DNA from: Trichopria drosophilae
Lineage: Eukaryota > Arthropoda > Insecta > Hymenoptera > Diapriidae
Length of the DNA: 64,000 nucleotides
Assembly: GCA_030407085.1 (NCBI GenBank)
Contig: CM059582.1
Coordinates: 15,605,501-15,669,500, forward strand
Reading direction: 5' to 3'
The notes under the pieces are model-generated. The model saw nothing but the letters and a program-made list of their open reading frames with translations, did not search any database and was not told where the DNA came from. The translations under genes were made by a program, and so were the position numbers. Of the stretch, positions 1 to 10,386 are shown piece by piece. Every line of letters starts with the position of its first letter. Position 1 is the first letter of the stretch.

Positions 1-1949
1 GAGCGACCCCGAATACACAGTTTCAGCTGGTTCAAGCAACTTTTTAGGAATTTGGTCCGCCATGTTGTATCTACCATCTTCAATTTTTAATATTTGTCAA
101 CGTTTTTATGATCAGTTACCAATAAAACCCGCGCGTAACAAATTTCAGCATTTTTCCGTGTAAAGAAAGGAGTTTGTGTCAAAGAGATAGTTTCATGTCT
201 TGTTTTATCCCTGAACATCGTATTGTATTTCTGGAACAAGCTCAGAGTACTATTATGGCACCTAAAACAATAAATTACGCCAATAATCGAGGCATTTAAT
301 TGTGTATAGTTCGTGTGCCTGACAAAAGTGTCATTTTTCAACAACAGTTACGCACGAAGGCTATAGGTTGTAATAGGCACAGAATTGAGATGAGACAAGG
401 CACACCTTATTCCTTGGAATACGTCACTTATTATATCATCAATTAAAAATTCCCAAAGTGGAGCCATAATAGTTTGTTCCAAAAGTTACAGTTAGAAATT
501 AATGAAAATTCAATTTTTCATAAATTCATTACACGCGACTTTGGACGCATGTCATTCTTGTTAAGATATAGGCATACCTATTTTCGAGTATCTTTGGATT
601 TTATAAAGTGCAATTAATCAACCGTATGATTTTCAAATGAAAAGAATACACGTTCCAAAAGTTACAGAACAAAATATTAAAAAAAATACGATTTGCACGC
701 AGCAGTTTATTCAAATTTTATGAGCTTTCGTGTTTCTTTTGGTTTTTTAATCAACTATCATGCAAAATAAATAACTGTACCTTGAAAAGCATATCCTTTT
801 TAGTAAATAGTAATGTTTTAGAAATATTTCTGTACAGCTTATTTGCGTGAATATTAAAATAACATGAAAGTCAAAAGTTCTGTGGATTTGCCCATATACG
901 GTTTTGTTCAAACACATTTGTTCAAATACATATTTACTTATTAGAAAAAAATGATGCCTTTCAATATAAACCTATAAAAGCAAAAGAAAACAACGTGTTT
1001 TTGAGCTTTTTTTTAGTTTTGACCTTGAAAATGACCTTGCCGGCCATTTTCGTGGTCATATTCGTGATGAGCGCATAAAATTACATAGATATATGAAGTT
1101 ACAAATAAATCGCATGTCAGCACTGGAAGGAAATGCATCCGTTTATTAAAAAATTCAATATTTCAACCCCTATTTTCATCCCTTAAAACGTCATGTCTGC
1201 CGAAACAAAAAAATACGTATCAAATATTTTTCGATTCTCTATAAAATGCGCGTAACAAAAAGTCAATCCCCGAGTGGCACTTAGGTAGTGTTACTTGTAG
1301 AGAATAACTTGAAATAACAGCGAAAGTTTAGAAATGTCGTAAAATCAGTTTCAAGTACGTTTAATCGTATCTACTTTCTTGTTCATCCTCCAAGATACTG
1401 AACGCCATAACAGAATAATTTTGGTTACAACAAGTTCCTTAAGAAAACGTTCAGAGTCACTTTCTATCTACACTAGGTTAATTAATTGAATGTGGAGGAT
1501 CACGAAGATCAACTGTCCTAATCAGTAAAATGTTCCCAAGCATGAAGTGTAACAGTAAAAATTAAAAGATACCGCAGATATCTGTAAATATGCAAACTAG
1601 TATTTTTTTGACATTCCTCACAAAGTAGGTCATCTGACTTTTTTTAGGGCAATTTTGAAATCAATCTCAACTCTTTTCTATTTTGCTGTCTGGGAAGCTC
1701 CAAACTCATTCTGAAGGGTGTACTTTCAGTAAGAGTAAGGTTTTCTGAAGGATCCCAATGAGTGAAATGTTCATGCTTCATGATCAAAATATACATGTCC
1801 AAAATTATTAAATCCCAGCATACAAGACTTCAGATTTTGAATTGAGTTTCTTGACTTTCTGTGATGCTTACGGCTGCTATTCCTGTCAATACATGCAGTT
1901 ATGGATGTCCTCTATTTATCCCAACTCTTTAGCTAACAACTTTTAAGTA
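1..1949. other. AT-rich noncoding stretch
   Basis: No coding region is supported here. An 85-codon open frame on the minus strand near the start has no recognisable domain, no hydrophobic pattern and no splice context, and looks like chance. The only structured item noticed is a pair of nuclear-receptor-type half-sites near 1020-1040, listed separately. Confidence 0.6.
1020..1040 (-). promoter_or_regulatory. Paired TGACCTTG half-sites (FTZ-F1/ERR-like)
   Basis: TGACCTTGA at 1020-1028 is followed by TGACCTTGC at 1032-1040. On the minus strand both give the extended half-site (TCAAGGTCA type) bound by monomeric nuclear receptors such as FTZ-F1 and ERR. No promoter is nearby. Similar short repeats also occur as plain interspersed repeats in insect genomes, so function is unproven. 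Confidence 0.25.
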
Positions 1950-2347
1950 CGGTAGAGTCTCGGTATATTTGCCCGCTCGGTTCCTCGCATTCCTCTCCTA
2001 CATAGAAGAGAAATATCCCGATAACATTTCCAGAATATTACTTTTGAGACATTAATATTCTGGAGATGTTCTCAGGGACATTTTAGAGACATTCCCAGAA
2101 CGTCTTATGTCCGCTTTTTTTATATTCTGGTGACATCTGCAATATTCTAGAGACATTGTAGAGATGTTCTACAAATATTCTTTTGATATTCTGAAGAAAT
2201 TTCGGGCATAAAGAAAGCTTAAAAAATAAAACTAATTATTATAGATATTTAATTTAATTTTTGTTATTATGTATGTGTCCTTAGATATGTCATTATGAAT
2301 ATAGTTTTACAATTTCGCTATAAATCTATAAACCTGATAATAATTTA

Positions 2348-2419
2348 CCCCGACCGAGAATCGAACCCGGGTCTTCCGTTTGCTGCGCTGACGTCTTAAC
2401 CACTAAGCTACGCTCGCAT
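2348..2419 (-). pseudogene. tRNA-like pseudogene with intact A and B boxes
   Basis: Read on the minus strand, the A box TAGCTTAGTGG (2400-2410) matches the RNA polymerase III consensus exactly, and the B-box region GGGTTCGATTC (2358-2368) sits in a pairable T arm (CCGGG with CTCGG, one G-U pair). The 5' and 3' segments that should form the acceptor stem do not pair, so it is a tRNA-derived relic or the head of a tRNA-derived SINE rather than a working tRNA. It lies inside the 2000-2980 insertion. Confidence 0.6.
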
Positions 2420-2489
2420 ATACATATATTATTACCGCGTGAACATTATTAACCTATACTCAAACGTACAATGCATATTGATTATGGGG

Positions 2490-2935
2490 AGACATTTCAG
2501 GCGATGTATCTCCAGAATATTCTAAGAACCATACGCATAGATTGTCTGAGATGAAATATTTCCAGAATGTCTCATCTGCAATGTTCTGCAACGATTCCGG
2601 CAAAACATTCTAGCGATACTAATTATGAGATATAGTGAGACATTTCAAATGAGACATCTCCAGAGTATTCTAAGAATAATACATATAGAATATCTCGAAT
2701 GAAATATTCTTAGAATGTCTCATCTGCAATGTTCTGCAATATTTTCTGAGCAACATTCGAGCGACATCAAGTTTGAAATGTTGTGAGACATTTCGAATAA
2801 TACATCGCTAGGATATTCTGAGAATCATATATATAGAATGTTTCAAATGAAATGTTATCAGAATATCTCATTTGCAACATTTTGTTTGAGACATTTTCAG
2901 CATATTCTGGAGATATTGCAATATTTCAATTGTAA
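2490..2935 (+). repeat. Degenerate tandem repeat, three ~147-bp units
   Basis: The word GAGACATTTC recurs at 2490, 2637 and 2785, spaced 147-148 bp. Each copy is followed in order by a CCAGAATATTCT-like block, a tail AGAATGTCTCATCTGCAATG and a TTCTGCAA block. The units are diverged from each other by eye. A spacing near nucleosome length is typical of satellite units, but only three copies are present, and they lie in the insertion interrupting the family B element. Confidence 0.6.
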
Positions 2936-3202
2936 CGTTTGTGACATTCTAGGGATATTCTGGAGATTTTATTTCTATGTGGGCTCCCGTTTCCTTATAT
3001 TTGTCAAAAGAAGAGGAGTGCCGCTTCTCCCACTCTCCTCAGTCGCGTTACGTTCCTGGCGTCACAGCAGGCCCTTCCTGAGGCCCCAGCGCGCAGGGTG
3101 GGGGAAAAAGAGAGCGGTAACAGACAAATATAACGAAACGGAACTAGGCAAATACGCTGGGTCGTAAATATAGCGAGACGCAAATATACCGAGACTCTAG
3201 TG

Positions 3203-3635
3203 TATTACATAATGTGAAGTATTCAACATCATTTCAATTCTCTGCCGCTTTAAACACTCTTGAATTATTATGAATTCCAAAAAAAGGTAGACAGAATATG
3301 ATGTCTATTATCCTTTATTTTGAAATAGATTGAATTCAAGTGAAAGAATACGGAAATTCAGCAATTAATATATTACATGTGAACCGTAATGTTCAAACTC
3401 ATGTAAGTGGAAGCGAGCTATCTTAAATGCAAATAAATGATCATAATAAAGGTGGAGATGCCCTATTATCGTTAAATCGGCATGTAATTGTAGTCAGTAA
3501 AATTCATAGGGTTATCGGTTTTGGAAGAAATATACCTCAACATGTTATGTTGGATGGATTCAAGTTAGTTAAACGCTACTTGAGTATACGGAGACCAAAT
3601 AACCGATGGGTAGGTTAGAATAGGCAACACAACCA
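3203..3635. other. Noncoding spacer
   Basis: AT-rich sequence between the family B element and the LINE relic. A 63-codon plus-strand frame at 3427-3618 has no recognisable features. Nothing else seen. Confidence 0.5.
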
Positions 3636-4740
3636 TTTTTTAAAGGTATAAGATAGAATCTGGCTTTGCCCTCTTGATAAAACCACTTATTCGCAAAGCT
3701 CTAACAATAAATGTATTCAAATGGTCAGTAAATGTAAAACAATTATTAACAATAATACTTAAATCCAGCGTAGACTTAACTCTAGTCAAGGGAGAGTTAT
3801 TAAAACAATAATCAAATTTCATAAAGGCTCTACTCCTACAAAAACTAATTGAATGACACTTTTTTAAATTTTGTGGTAAATCATTAGCAATAGACCAGCT
3901 AAGTACATTATTAATATATCTACTTGCAGTTTTGACGCATCGAGCGGACTTTTAATTTGATAAAATAGTTTAATATCGCCCGCATAAATCAGGCATTTGG
4001 CTGATCGTGTACAGTCCGGAAGATCATAAATGTAATAAAAAGAAGGGGGCCCAAGTGAGAACCTTGCGGAACTCCAGAGGTAACAGTCAACGGACTAGAT
4101 ATAGCCTCAGAGATTCTTACAAACTGAGTACGGTCTGCCAAACATGACTTTAACCAGAAAAAGAGTGAAGCCCCAATACCCATGTTCCTAATCTTCTGGA
4201 ATAGACGATCGTGGTTAACCGAATCAAAGGCTTTACAAAAATTGAAATAGAGTCAACTGATAGTGTTGGTTAAAAGATGAAAAGATGTACTCGTTATAAA
4301 GCAGAATATTAGTCACGGTTGAACGTCCGCACATAAAAACATGCTGCTCATTAACAATAAAACGGGCAAGAAATTTAGATATTTTAGAAGCAATTAGAGC
4401 ATCGAAGAATTTAGAGAAACAACTTAAAATTGAGATAGGTCGGTAATTAGTTATGTTATTTTTATTGTCACCTTTAAAAACCGGATGAGTAAATGGTGTT
4501 TTCCAAATACGCAAAAATATACCAGAATTAAGCGACTTATTGAAAATGAGCAACAGAGGTTAGATTAAATAGTTCGAGTATCTGTTTACAAAATATGGTG
4601 GGATCTGGTCTGGGCCTGAATTTACATTATCCTCCAGATCAGCTATAGCATAGATTTAAATTCTTCCTCCGTAATACAGAGCGAGTTAAATATTGTGTCA
4701 CGCACATGTGTGTTTAAAAAGGAAGGTGTTGAACCTTTAA
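3636..4740 (-). pseudogene. Non-LTR retrotransposon (Jockey/CR1-like LINE) reverse-transcriptase relic
   Basis: Reading down the minus strand from about 4730, frames broken by stops and shifts spell the usual LINE reverse-transcriptase order: a segment with SGPDQIPPYF, then KGDNKNNITNYRPISIL (finger region, near 4470), then SGVPQGSHLGPLLF (motif 4, near 4070), then the catalytic loop near 3980 and the downstream thumb segment ending SGFIKRAKPDSIL (near 3655). The catalytic YADD reads YAGD, so a metal-binding Asp is lost. At least one frameshift separates motif 4 from the catalytic loop. No endonuclease domain or gag-like ORF is present. It is a 5'-truncated, dead copy. Clade placement is by eye only. 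Confidence 0.85.
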
Positions 4741-5084
4741 AAACGGATGTAAAATGACAATATGTGCAGAAATTCTTATAGAAACATTTTTATTTTATAT
4801 GTAAATTAACGAAATTTGTTTACGCCCCGCTCGGAAGTCCGCAGGACGTCCTTTGGCTATTCCGGACGGATACAGGATATCCGGGATGATAACAGTCATC
4901 CTGAGGACGTTGTGCTGTATGGGGAAAAGCTAGTGAAAGGTTTTTAGGTTATGTTTATGTTCTATTCACATATTATATCCGATTAAAATGTAAAGAATTT
5001 CAAAGAAAATGGTCAAGAAACTGAAATAAAATGTATTCAATTAGTTTTAATTCATCTTTGTTTTTTGGGTTTCCGCGAATTCAG
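4741..5084. other. Noncoding spacer with a small GC-richer patch
   Basis: Mostly AT-rich. Around 4825-4920 there is a GC-richer patch with partly self-complementary words (ggacgtcc, ggatatcc, tcatcctgagg), possibly the eroded end of another repeat. No gene seen. Confidence 0.4.
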
Positions 5085-5234
5085 CCCAGTAAACGAAAAG
5101 GAATTGAAAGAGATCCACCAATTCCAAAATTGTTAGAAACGAAATTTAAAGGAATTCAATTTAGTTTCCTCTGTATTCCTTTGAATTCCGTTTTTGACAA
5201 TTGAATCCCTTTCAATCCCTTTTTGTTTACTGGG
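5085..5234. mobile_element. 150-bp MITE with CCCAGTAAAC termini
   Basis: CCCAGTAAAC at 5085-5094 is matched by GTTTACTGGG at 5225-5234. The inverted repeat continues imperfectly for about 28 bp (aaaaggaattgaaag against ctttcaatccctttt). The whole unit is nearly palindromic and has no coding capacity. The superfamily is not identified. Confidence 0.7.
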
Positions 5235-6579
5235 AGAACTATATCATTTATGGTATTATACTTTTGATATACTTTGATTAAAAGAAAAGTCACTCGGATC
5301 GAAACCGTGAATTTGTGTTTGCAGGCATTAAGAAATATTTTATTTTTGGTAATATTATTTTTGCAAATCCCAGAAATGGGAAATGGGTTCGGAGAAATTG
5401 AAATTCGAATGCATCCTAATTACTTTTAATTCGTAATTTGTCTATGGATATTATTTTTGGATTGAATTGGATTGACAGAGATTGGTATGAATTTCATTTT
5501 TAGAGCATTCACCTTTATTGTTATTTTCGACGGTATTAGTTTTGGATTCAAGTGGATAATTTGGGATTAACATGAGTCCTATATTTTTTGCATTCGGCGG
5601 TATTCAATATTTTCACAATTTATTTTTGGAATCCGAAAGATTTGGACAAATCACCGAACTGAACTGAACCTTTTTTCATTCTTTTACTGGGAATGCACGG
5701 ATTCGAAATACCAGACAGCAGATTTTTCAGAAAGTCCTCAAAATGAGTCCCTAATTTTGATGTCTTTATGGTTTGCTAATATGATATCATAATGTGATCA
5801 GAATGCGATAAATTTATGATTATGACCTTAAAAGGTATATCGGTACATCATAACGGTATCTTAAATATATCACATTATAACACCGCATTTTTATCATAAA
5901 GAAGTCATAATTTAGTCATAAATTTTGAAATGAATAATATTTACTAATTACTAATTTCAGACTGACTGCGATATCGCCTACAAGTGTTGCCTACATTAGC
6001 TCAGGTTGATTAAATTCTCAGAAATTTGATCTCTTTAAGGGATTTTTAAACCAATAACAAAATGATATCCAGAAGTTAGTCATCTGACCACTTTATTATA
6101 CAATCATGATATTATTTTGGTTTTTAGATAGATTGTCTTAAAAATATGACCTTTTTAAGAGGTGCCATTACTAAAATGACACCTTTAGTGGGTTGTCTGC
6201 CCAATAAACCAGTAAGATTTATACGGAATTGATATTTTGCATTCTGTTTCTTTCTAGTGGCATACTGATTATCCGAGATTCTTATTCGAATTCATACTAT
6301 TTTATACGACCTGTAATTCCAGGATTGAATTCATTCGATTTTATACCATACCGTATTTAACGAATTACAAAAAGTGATTTGTTGCGGCTTAGAATAGCTT
6401 TAAATTCTGTCGATTTAATCGAAGAATTGATTATATCGTTTCCCGTATTTGATAATTCTCAAAGAAATGTTCTGTTTTAGATAATCAAAATAGGGAGGGC
6501 TTTTAACCTACAAAGTAATTGCTTACCGATAGTAGGCCTCCACCCTTACTACTACGAGCAATTACGGATGGTAAATAGT
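5235..6579. other. AT-rich noncoding stretch
   Basis: No supported gene, RNA gene or clear repeat boundary was found. The word tactgggaa near 5695 and cccaataaaccagtaa near 6199 resemble the CCCAGTAAAC terminus of the neighbouring MITE but have no inverted partners. Confidence 0.5.
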
Positions 6580-6585
6580 CCCAAC

Positions 6586-6613
6586 GTTTCAGACCTCTTG
6601 GGTCCCTCTTCAG
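6586..6613 (-). ncRNA. Hammerhead-ribozyme-like core of a Penelope-like element
   Basis: On the minus strand, CTGAAGA (6613-6607) is followed by a stem-forming segment (GGACC with GGTCT, loop CAAGA) and then GAAACGTTGG. This is the CUGANGA - stem II - GAAA arrangement of hammerhead ribozymes, which are known at the ends of Penelope-like retroelements. One extra G sits between CUGAAGA and the first clean stem II pair. Stems I and III were not resolved, so catalytic activity is not claimed. Position downstream of the GIY-YIG relic supports the assignment. Confidence 0.5.
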
Positions 6614-6728
6614 GGGAAAATAAGCTTTCTGGAATTGAAAATTTGAAAGTGGCCGGTGTTCGTGTCCGGTCACGCTTTATATACTAAATTTGACGGTGGT
6701 GGTGGGGAGTAATTTTTCAATCTTAGTA

Positions 6729-6971
6729 CAGTAGTCCTTCCCTTATTCTAATTTTTCCAGTCAGGCAAGATGGCGGCCTTCTTCCCTTATTCTAATTTTC
6801 TCCTCGCTCCCACTACGTAGACTTTCGTTGCGCATGCGCCGTTATTTGTATTTATAGAAAATCCACACGCTACACATGGCAGTGGGAAGAACGCGTGAGG
6901 GGAAATATTAGAATAGGAGAAGAGAAAAAATTAGAATAAGGAAAGACATTAGAGTAAGGGAAGGGCTACTG
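6729..6971. mobile_element. CAGTAG-ended MITE, family A copy 1 (nested in Penelope-like relic)
   Basis: It begins CAGTAGTCCTTCCCTTATTC and ends with the inverted counterpart, CTACTG, with TA on both sides as a target duplication. The word TTATTCTAAT recurs inside both arms. Length is 243 bp and there is no ORF. It carries CAAGATGGCGGCC (6766-6778), a close match to a YY1/Pho-type site. Its right end abuts the last endonuclease codons of the Penelope-like relic, so it inserted after that element. It is more diverged from copies 2-4 than they are from each other. Confidence 0.8.
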
Positions 6972-7330
6972 TAGTAGGTCATCATATATGATATTTAAAT
7001 TTTGACAATCTTCAACTTTATTCAATGCATTTTTTTGCAATTTTATATGCAGCATTTCAGAAATTCTTCTGCTTGACCAATTTTTTTCGGTGTCTAAAAT
7101 TTGTACATCCGTCCAATTAAAGTCATGGTTGGTTTCCAGTCGAAGGTCCGTAATGACCGAATTGCATTGCGAATTTCTACGGATATTAGCCTTATGTTCG
7201 GTAATTCTTGTTTTGAGGCTTCTTTTCGTCTCACCCACATTTAATCGTTGCATGTAATACAATACACCGAATTGTTTTTTTCTCCTCTATTTAGCTTATC
7301 TTTACCTTTTGCAATAATTGATGTTCTGTT

Positions 7331-7839
7331 TTAGAGTTTTGCGTTCAAATCATTCGATAATTCAAAGTAATCGTTTCTTTGAGGTTATGTGAGTTGTATC
7401 GCGTATAATATCGTACTCGCATTCGTAACTGAAAGAGCGGGAAAGAGACTTATTTCATACTAAATCGTACACAGCTTTTTCGTATGGGTGACCACATTAT
7501 GATATATATAATTCTTTTATCATTTTGAGTTTTCTTAACGAGGTCACAAATTTTTTCTAATATCTTTCTGAGCTCTTTATGAGATCAACTTGCTGTTTCG
7601 CAAATTATATTCTTTTCTGTGGATTCCACTGCATTGAATAAAGATCATAGATTCACAGATCCATACGAATCTCCAATCCATTTCCTGGTGCAATACATAA
7701 GCGTACTATAATTTACATTCCGAACACGCATTTTCATATTTTCAACTGAAAAACAATGTATGAAATATCTGATAATATACCCCTACTAAAGTAACAACAG
7801 TGATTAAAAAGACAAAATCCTATTACTTCGATGTAATTA
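7331..7839. other. Noncoding sequence upstream of the promoter region
   Basis: AT-rich, with no recognisable coding segment. It may contain more distal 5' parts of the Penelope-like relic on the minus strand, but no reverse-transcriptase motif could be read. Confidence 0.4.
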
Positions 7840-8479
7840 TGAAGCAGCGTTCGTAAAGTTGCGATGTACGATGACATCCGACTGACGTGAACAGCTGATT
7901 GCGTCTGCGGTGTGGTACATTGGCACGCCACGCTCACAAATGCCTCGTGACGTAGCCTTGTATATATATATGCACATATTTGCACATATTCGCAAGTTTC
8001 GCTATTACCATCCGAGGCACGCTAATTACGAGATGGTCACGTAGTCGTCTTTTTACCAACATATATCGGTGTACGGAATTCCAAAGTCAGGGAGTTTCTA
8101 CATATTCTATTTTTTCATATGCCGCAGTGTGCGTTTTTTTTTTAATTCGTTCATCGCACCGCCACGGGTCGCCCCGCCCCGCGATTTTTCGCCATCGGTC
8201 AATCGGTATCGATCGGCATATATCCCGGACAATCATCCGCGATCGTCAAGGAGATTGCGTCAGTTTTCCCCGCGAAAAATTTCCCTATGGGAAAATCGAG
8301 TACACTTTGCCGCCACGCGAATAATTCGGGAGGATACGTTTCCTCCAAGTACCGGAAATTTTGCGATCGAGTGTTTAGAATCGGCATTGTTTATTACAAC
8401 GAGTAGTGTTCAAATTTGAAATAATAAATTTGTGCTCAGGTGTACGTGTGAGGGCTAACATGACATTTCACTTCAAAAA
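7840..8479 (+). promoter_or_regulatory. GC-richer promoter and 5' leader of the three-exon gene
   Basis: GC content rises sharply against the surrounding AT-rich DNA, especially around 7860-7960 and 8155-8345, with many CpG words. A TATATATATA run lies at about 7963-7973, and an initiator-like TCAGT at about 8259 sits before the first coding exon at 8480. A GTGACGTAG (CRE-like) word lies near 7948. Open frames in this stretch (for example 7980-8324 and 8069-8419) overlap one another in different frames and are best read as leader or promoter sequence. The transcription start is not determined. Confidence 0.5.
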
Positions 8480-8538
8480 ATGAAGATTCGCGTGTCCTGT
8501 GTTTATTGGTCGCTGCTTTTCACTTCCATCGTCTCCAG
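8480..8538 (+). CDS. Coding exon 1: hydrophobic leader of an unidentified secreted or membrane protein
   Basis: The ATG at 8480 opens 19 codons plus two bases (MKIRVSCVYWSLLFTSIVS, then AG of a split Ser codon), ending at a GT donor (AG|gtactc). A basic start (Lys2, Arg4) followed by a hydrophobic run is typical of a signal peptide or signal anchor. The phase-2 donor fits the acceptor at 13937 exactly: the split codon becomes AGC (Ser) and the hydrophobic stretch continues as ALLFLIVAC, so leader and exon 2 support each other. There is no in-frame upstream ATG close by. The ATG context (aaaaaATGa) is acceptable for insects. The protein family is not recognised. Confidence 0.7.
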
Positions 8539-9682
8539 GTACTCAGAAATTTCATGATTTTTCAGGATTTTGACAATATTAGAGGTGTTAAATTGACACA
8601 ATTGACGGTTTTGTTGCTCCAATTAGCTGATCTCAAATTTTGACGTTAGTCATCAGTATTTAATTACTAATTAACTGTAGTTTATGCTCCTACAAATATC
8701 AATTAAACTTTATTTGATGTATTTTACAGTTTTTTTGATATTTCGATGAGGTATTTATGACTAATGTTTACAAATTTTGAGGTTAGTGTTTCTGTCGATA
8801 GGAACATGAGATGAGATTTTAGTGGCGATGGTATCACTCGAATATTAACTTTTACCATTAATGCTATGTCATGTGTCATTCATAGACTAGGTCTTTTATG
8901 GAAGAAAATAAATTCCTTATATCTAACGTAAATGATGCTAAATATCTTGATTTATTGAAAGAAACTCTTCTTGTCTTTAATTTACTTTATAAAAGGTTCA
9001 TTTGTATTCAGTATACTACTATGTGATTTTTCCGATATTGTTGAACCTCAACAGACAAATAAGTTCAATTATATAGACTTTAGCATCATATAACCTGCTA
9101 TAAGTTTACTATATTTCAGTTTACGTTGAATTCATTACTTAAATATTATACATTGTATTAATAACTGTGCGAAGTATGTTACATAAAATGCAGAACATTA
9201 TCGAACATCTTATAACTCGAAATATTAAAATACTACAGATAGTATTGCCGTACTGAATGGAAAAAGCCGTAACTGCATTTGGTAGATTTCACGAAAAACA
9301 GCAAAACATTTATTGCTAAACATTATGTAAATTCATGATAAACAATAAACAATAAATTAAATTTATTGAAAATTGATAATTGCAGTGTTCTGTCAGATCT
9401 GTCATAACCTTTTTTCGATTTAAAAGATTTAAAAAGTTGTATCTTGATTCAATCGATATGCGATTTAATATTCATTTCATTTTTAAAACTATTACCGCAA
9501 AAATTCAATTTATTTTTGTTTTCTATTATGTTTATATAAATAAATAAGTATATAGATATTTAAATTCACTACTTATTTTACTTAGTTTGTGACTAAATTT
9601 TAATTCATAATTTATATTAAATATGATTAAACAATTTTGATTAAAAGTTAGTTAATTTAAATAAAGTTTAAATTTATATGTG

Positions 9683-9932
9683 CAGTAGGACCTCTCTTAT
9701 TCTAATTAGTAAAGTTTTTCAAGATGTTGCCAACCTCTCTTATTCTAATTTTCCCCTTACCCCCACTTACTTTGCTTGCGAGTTTGTGATTCGTGGACAA
9801 TATTTTTCGTTGACTTTTCGTGTGATAGTGGGAGAAGACTTGTGGGTGAACGATTAGAACAAGAGAGGCTGGACAATTAGAATAAGAAAGGCAATTAGAA
9901 TAAGAGAGGTTCGAATAAGAGAGGTCCTACTG
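9683..9932. mobile_element. CAGTAG-ended MITE, family A copy 2
   Basis: It starts CAGTAGGACCTCTCTTATTC and ends with its exact inverse (gaataagagaggtcctactg), 250 bp apart. Copies of the word TTATTCTAAT lie in each arm in opposing orientation. The core contains a segment on cactatcacacgaaaagtc (in reverse) shared with copies 3 and 4. The TA target duplication is clear only on the right. No coding capacity. It lies in the first intron of the three-exon gene, in the orientation opposite to copy 3. Confidence 0.85.
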
Positions 9933-10386
9933 TATTTTAAATGTATTATTTCAAGGGATCCCTATAAATTACAGAAAAATTTTTAATATTTTTAGCCTAT
10001 TTTATAAACTTACTTGCTAGTATAATAATGAGTTCACATATTTGCAAGTCAAATATTTCATATAGAATTTGAGAGTTATTCTTGCAATTAAACTGTTTAT
10101 GTCAAATGAATTAAAAACTAAAATAAATAATTTTTAATGAATCAATTAATGATTCTATATTTATTTTCATGATATAATATGAAACCAAGTAATGTTTAGC
10201 GTTTTGGTAATGCTGAATATTAGAAGAAACTTTGGAAAAATTAGAAATTAATTACACTTTTTTAAAACACATAAAATTCAGATATCAGCAGAATAATTTA
10301 ATGGGATGCTTTACTAAAAATGAAAAAATACACAATTTATAATATTTTACCCTACTTTTATATTGGAAGTATCTTGTAATATTATA

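Larger units (their letters stand above)
2000..2980. mobile_element. Insertion inside the family B element, with short inverted ends
   Basis: Relative to the uninterrupted copy at 48290-48531, about 980 bp have been added. The inserted block begins ACATAGAA (2000-2007) and ends TTCTATGT (2973-2980), a perfect 8-bp inverted pair, with further weaker similarity inward. Inside are a degenerate array of about 147 bp units and a tRNA-like module. No coding region is convincing: the 109-codon frame at 2838-3167 crosses the right insertion boundary and is a chance frame. I could not define a clean target-site duplication. Confidence 0.55.
1950..3202 (+). mobile_element. CAGTAG-ended (pogo/Tigger-like) MITE, family B copy 1, interrupted
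   Basis: The left end (GTAGAGTCTCGGTATATTTG at 1952) is repeated inverted at the right end (ataccgagactctag, to 3202). TA dinucleotides flank both ends, as expected for a Tc1/mariner or pogo-type TA target duplication. The core near 3000-3120 (GC-rich, with gcagGCCCTTCCTGAGG) matches the core of the 242-bp copy at 48290-48531. The extra length comes from an insertion at about 2000-2980. It carries no transposase, so it is non-autonomous. Superfamily assignment rests only on the CAG..CTG ends and the TA duplication. Confidence 0.75.
6580..7330 (-). pseudogene. Penelope-like element relic: GIY-YIG endonuclease end and 3' region
   Basis: The minus-strand frame 7262-6966 encodes a degenerate GIY-YIG endonuclease: VGETKRSLKTRITEHKANIR matches the YVGxTxRxLxxRIxEH pattern, followed by a C-terminal helix ending IIYDDLL. 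Just upstream (7330-7262), in a shifted frame, NSVYCITC supplies the GIY-like strand and the Cys pair, so a frameshift interrupts the domain. This domain is fused after the reverse transcriptase in canonical Penelope-like elements, but no RT is recognisable here. The last codons run into a nested MITE (6729-6971). Downstream of that MITE the element's 3' region resumes and holds a hammerhead-like motif at 6586-6613. It cannot encode an active enzyme. Confidence 0.8.

Noticed and set aside
87..344. 85-codon minus-strand frame
   Set aside because: No domain, signal or splice context; composition typical of chance frames in AT-rich DNA.
2348..2419. Functional tRNA gene
   Set aside because: A and B boxes are good, but the acceptor stem does not pair.
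2838..3167. 109-codon plus-strand frame
   Set aside because: Crosses the boundary between a repeat insertion and the MITE core, so it is a chance fusion of mobile DNA.
7980..8419. 114- and 116-codon overlapping frames, with a minus-strand frame across them
   Set aside because: They overlap in different frames in a GC-rich promoter or leader just upstream of a well-supported first exon; none has a recognisable domain.
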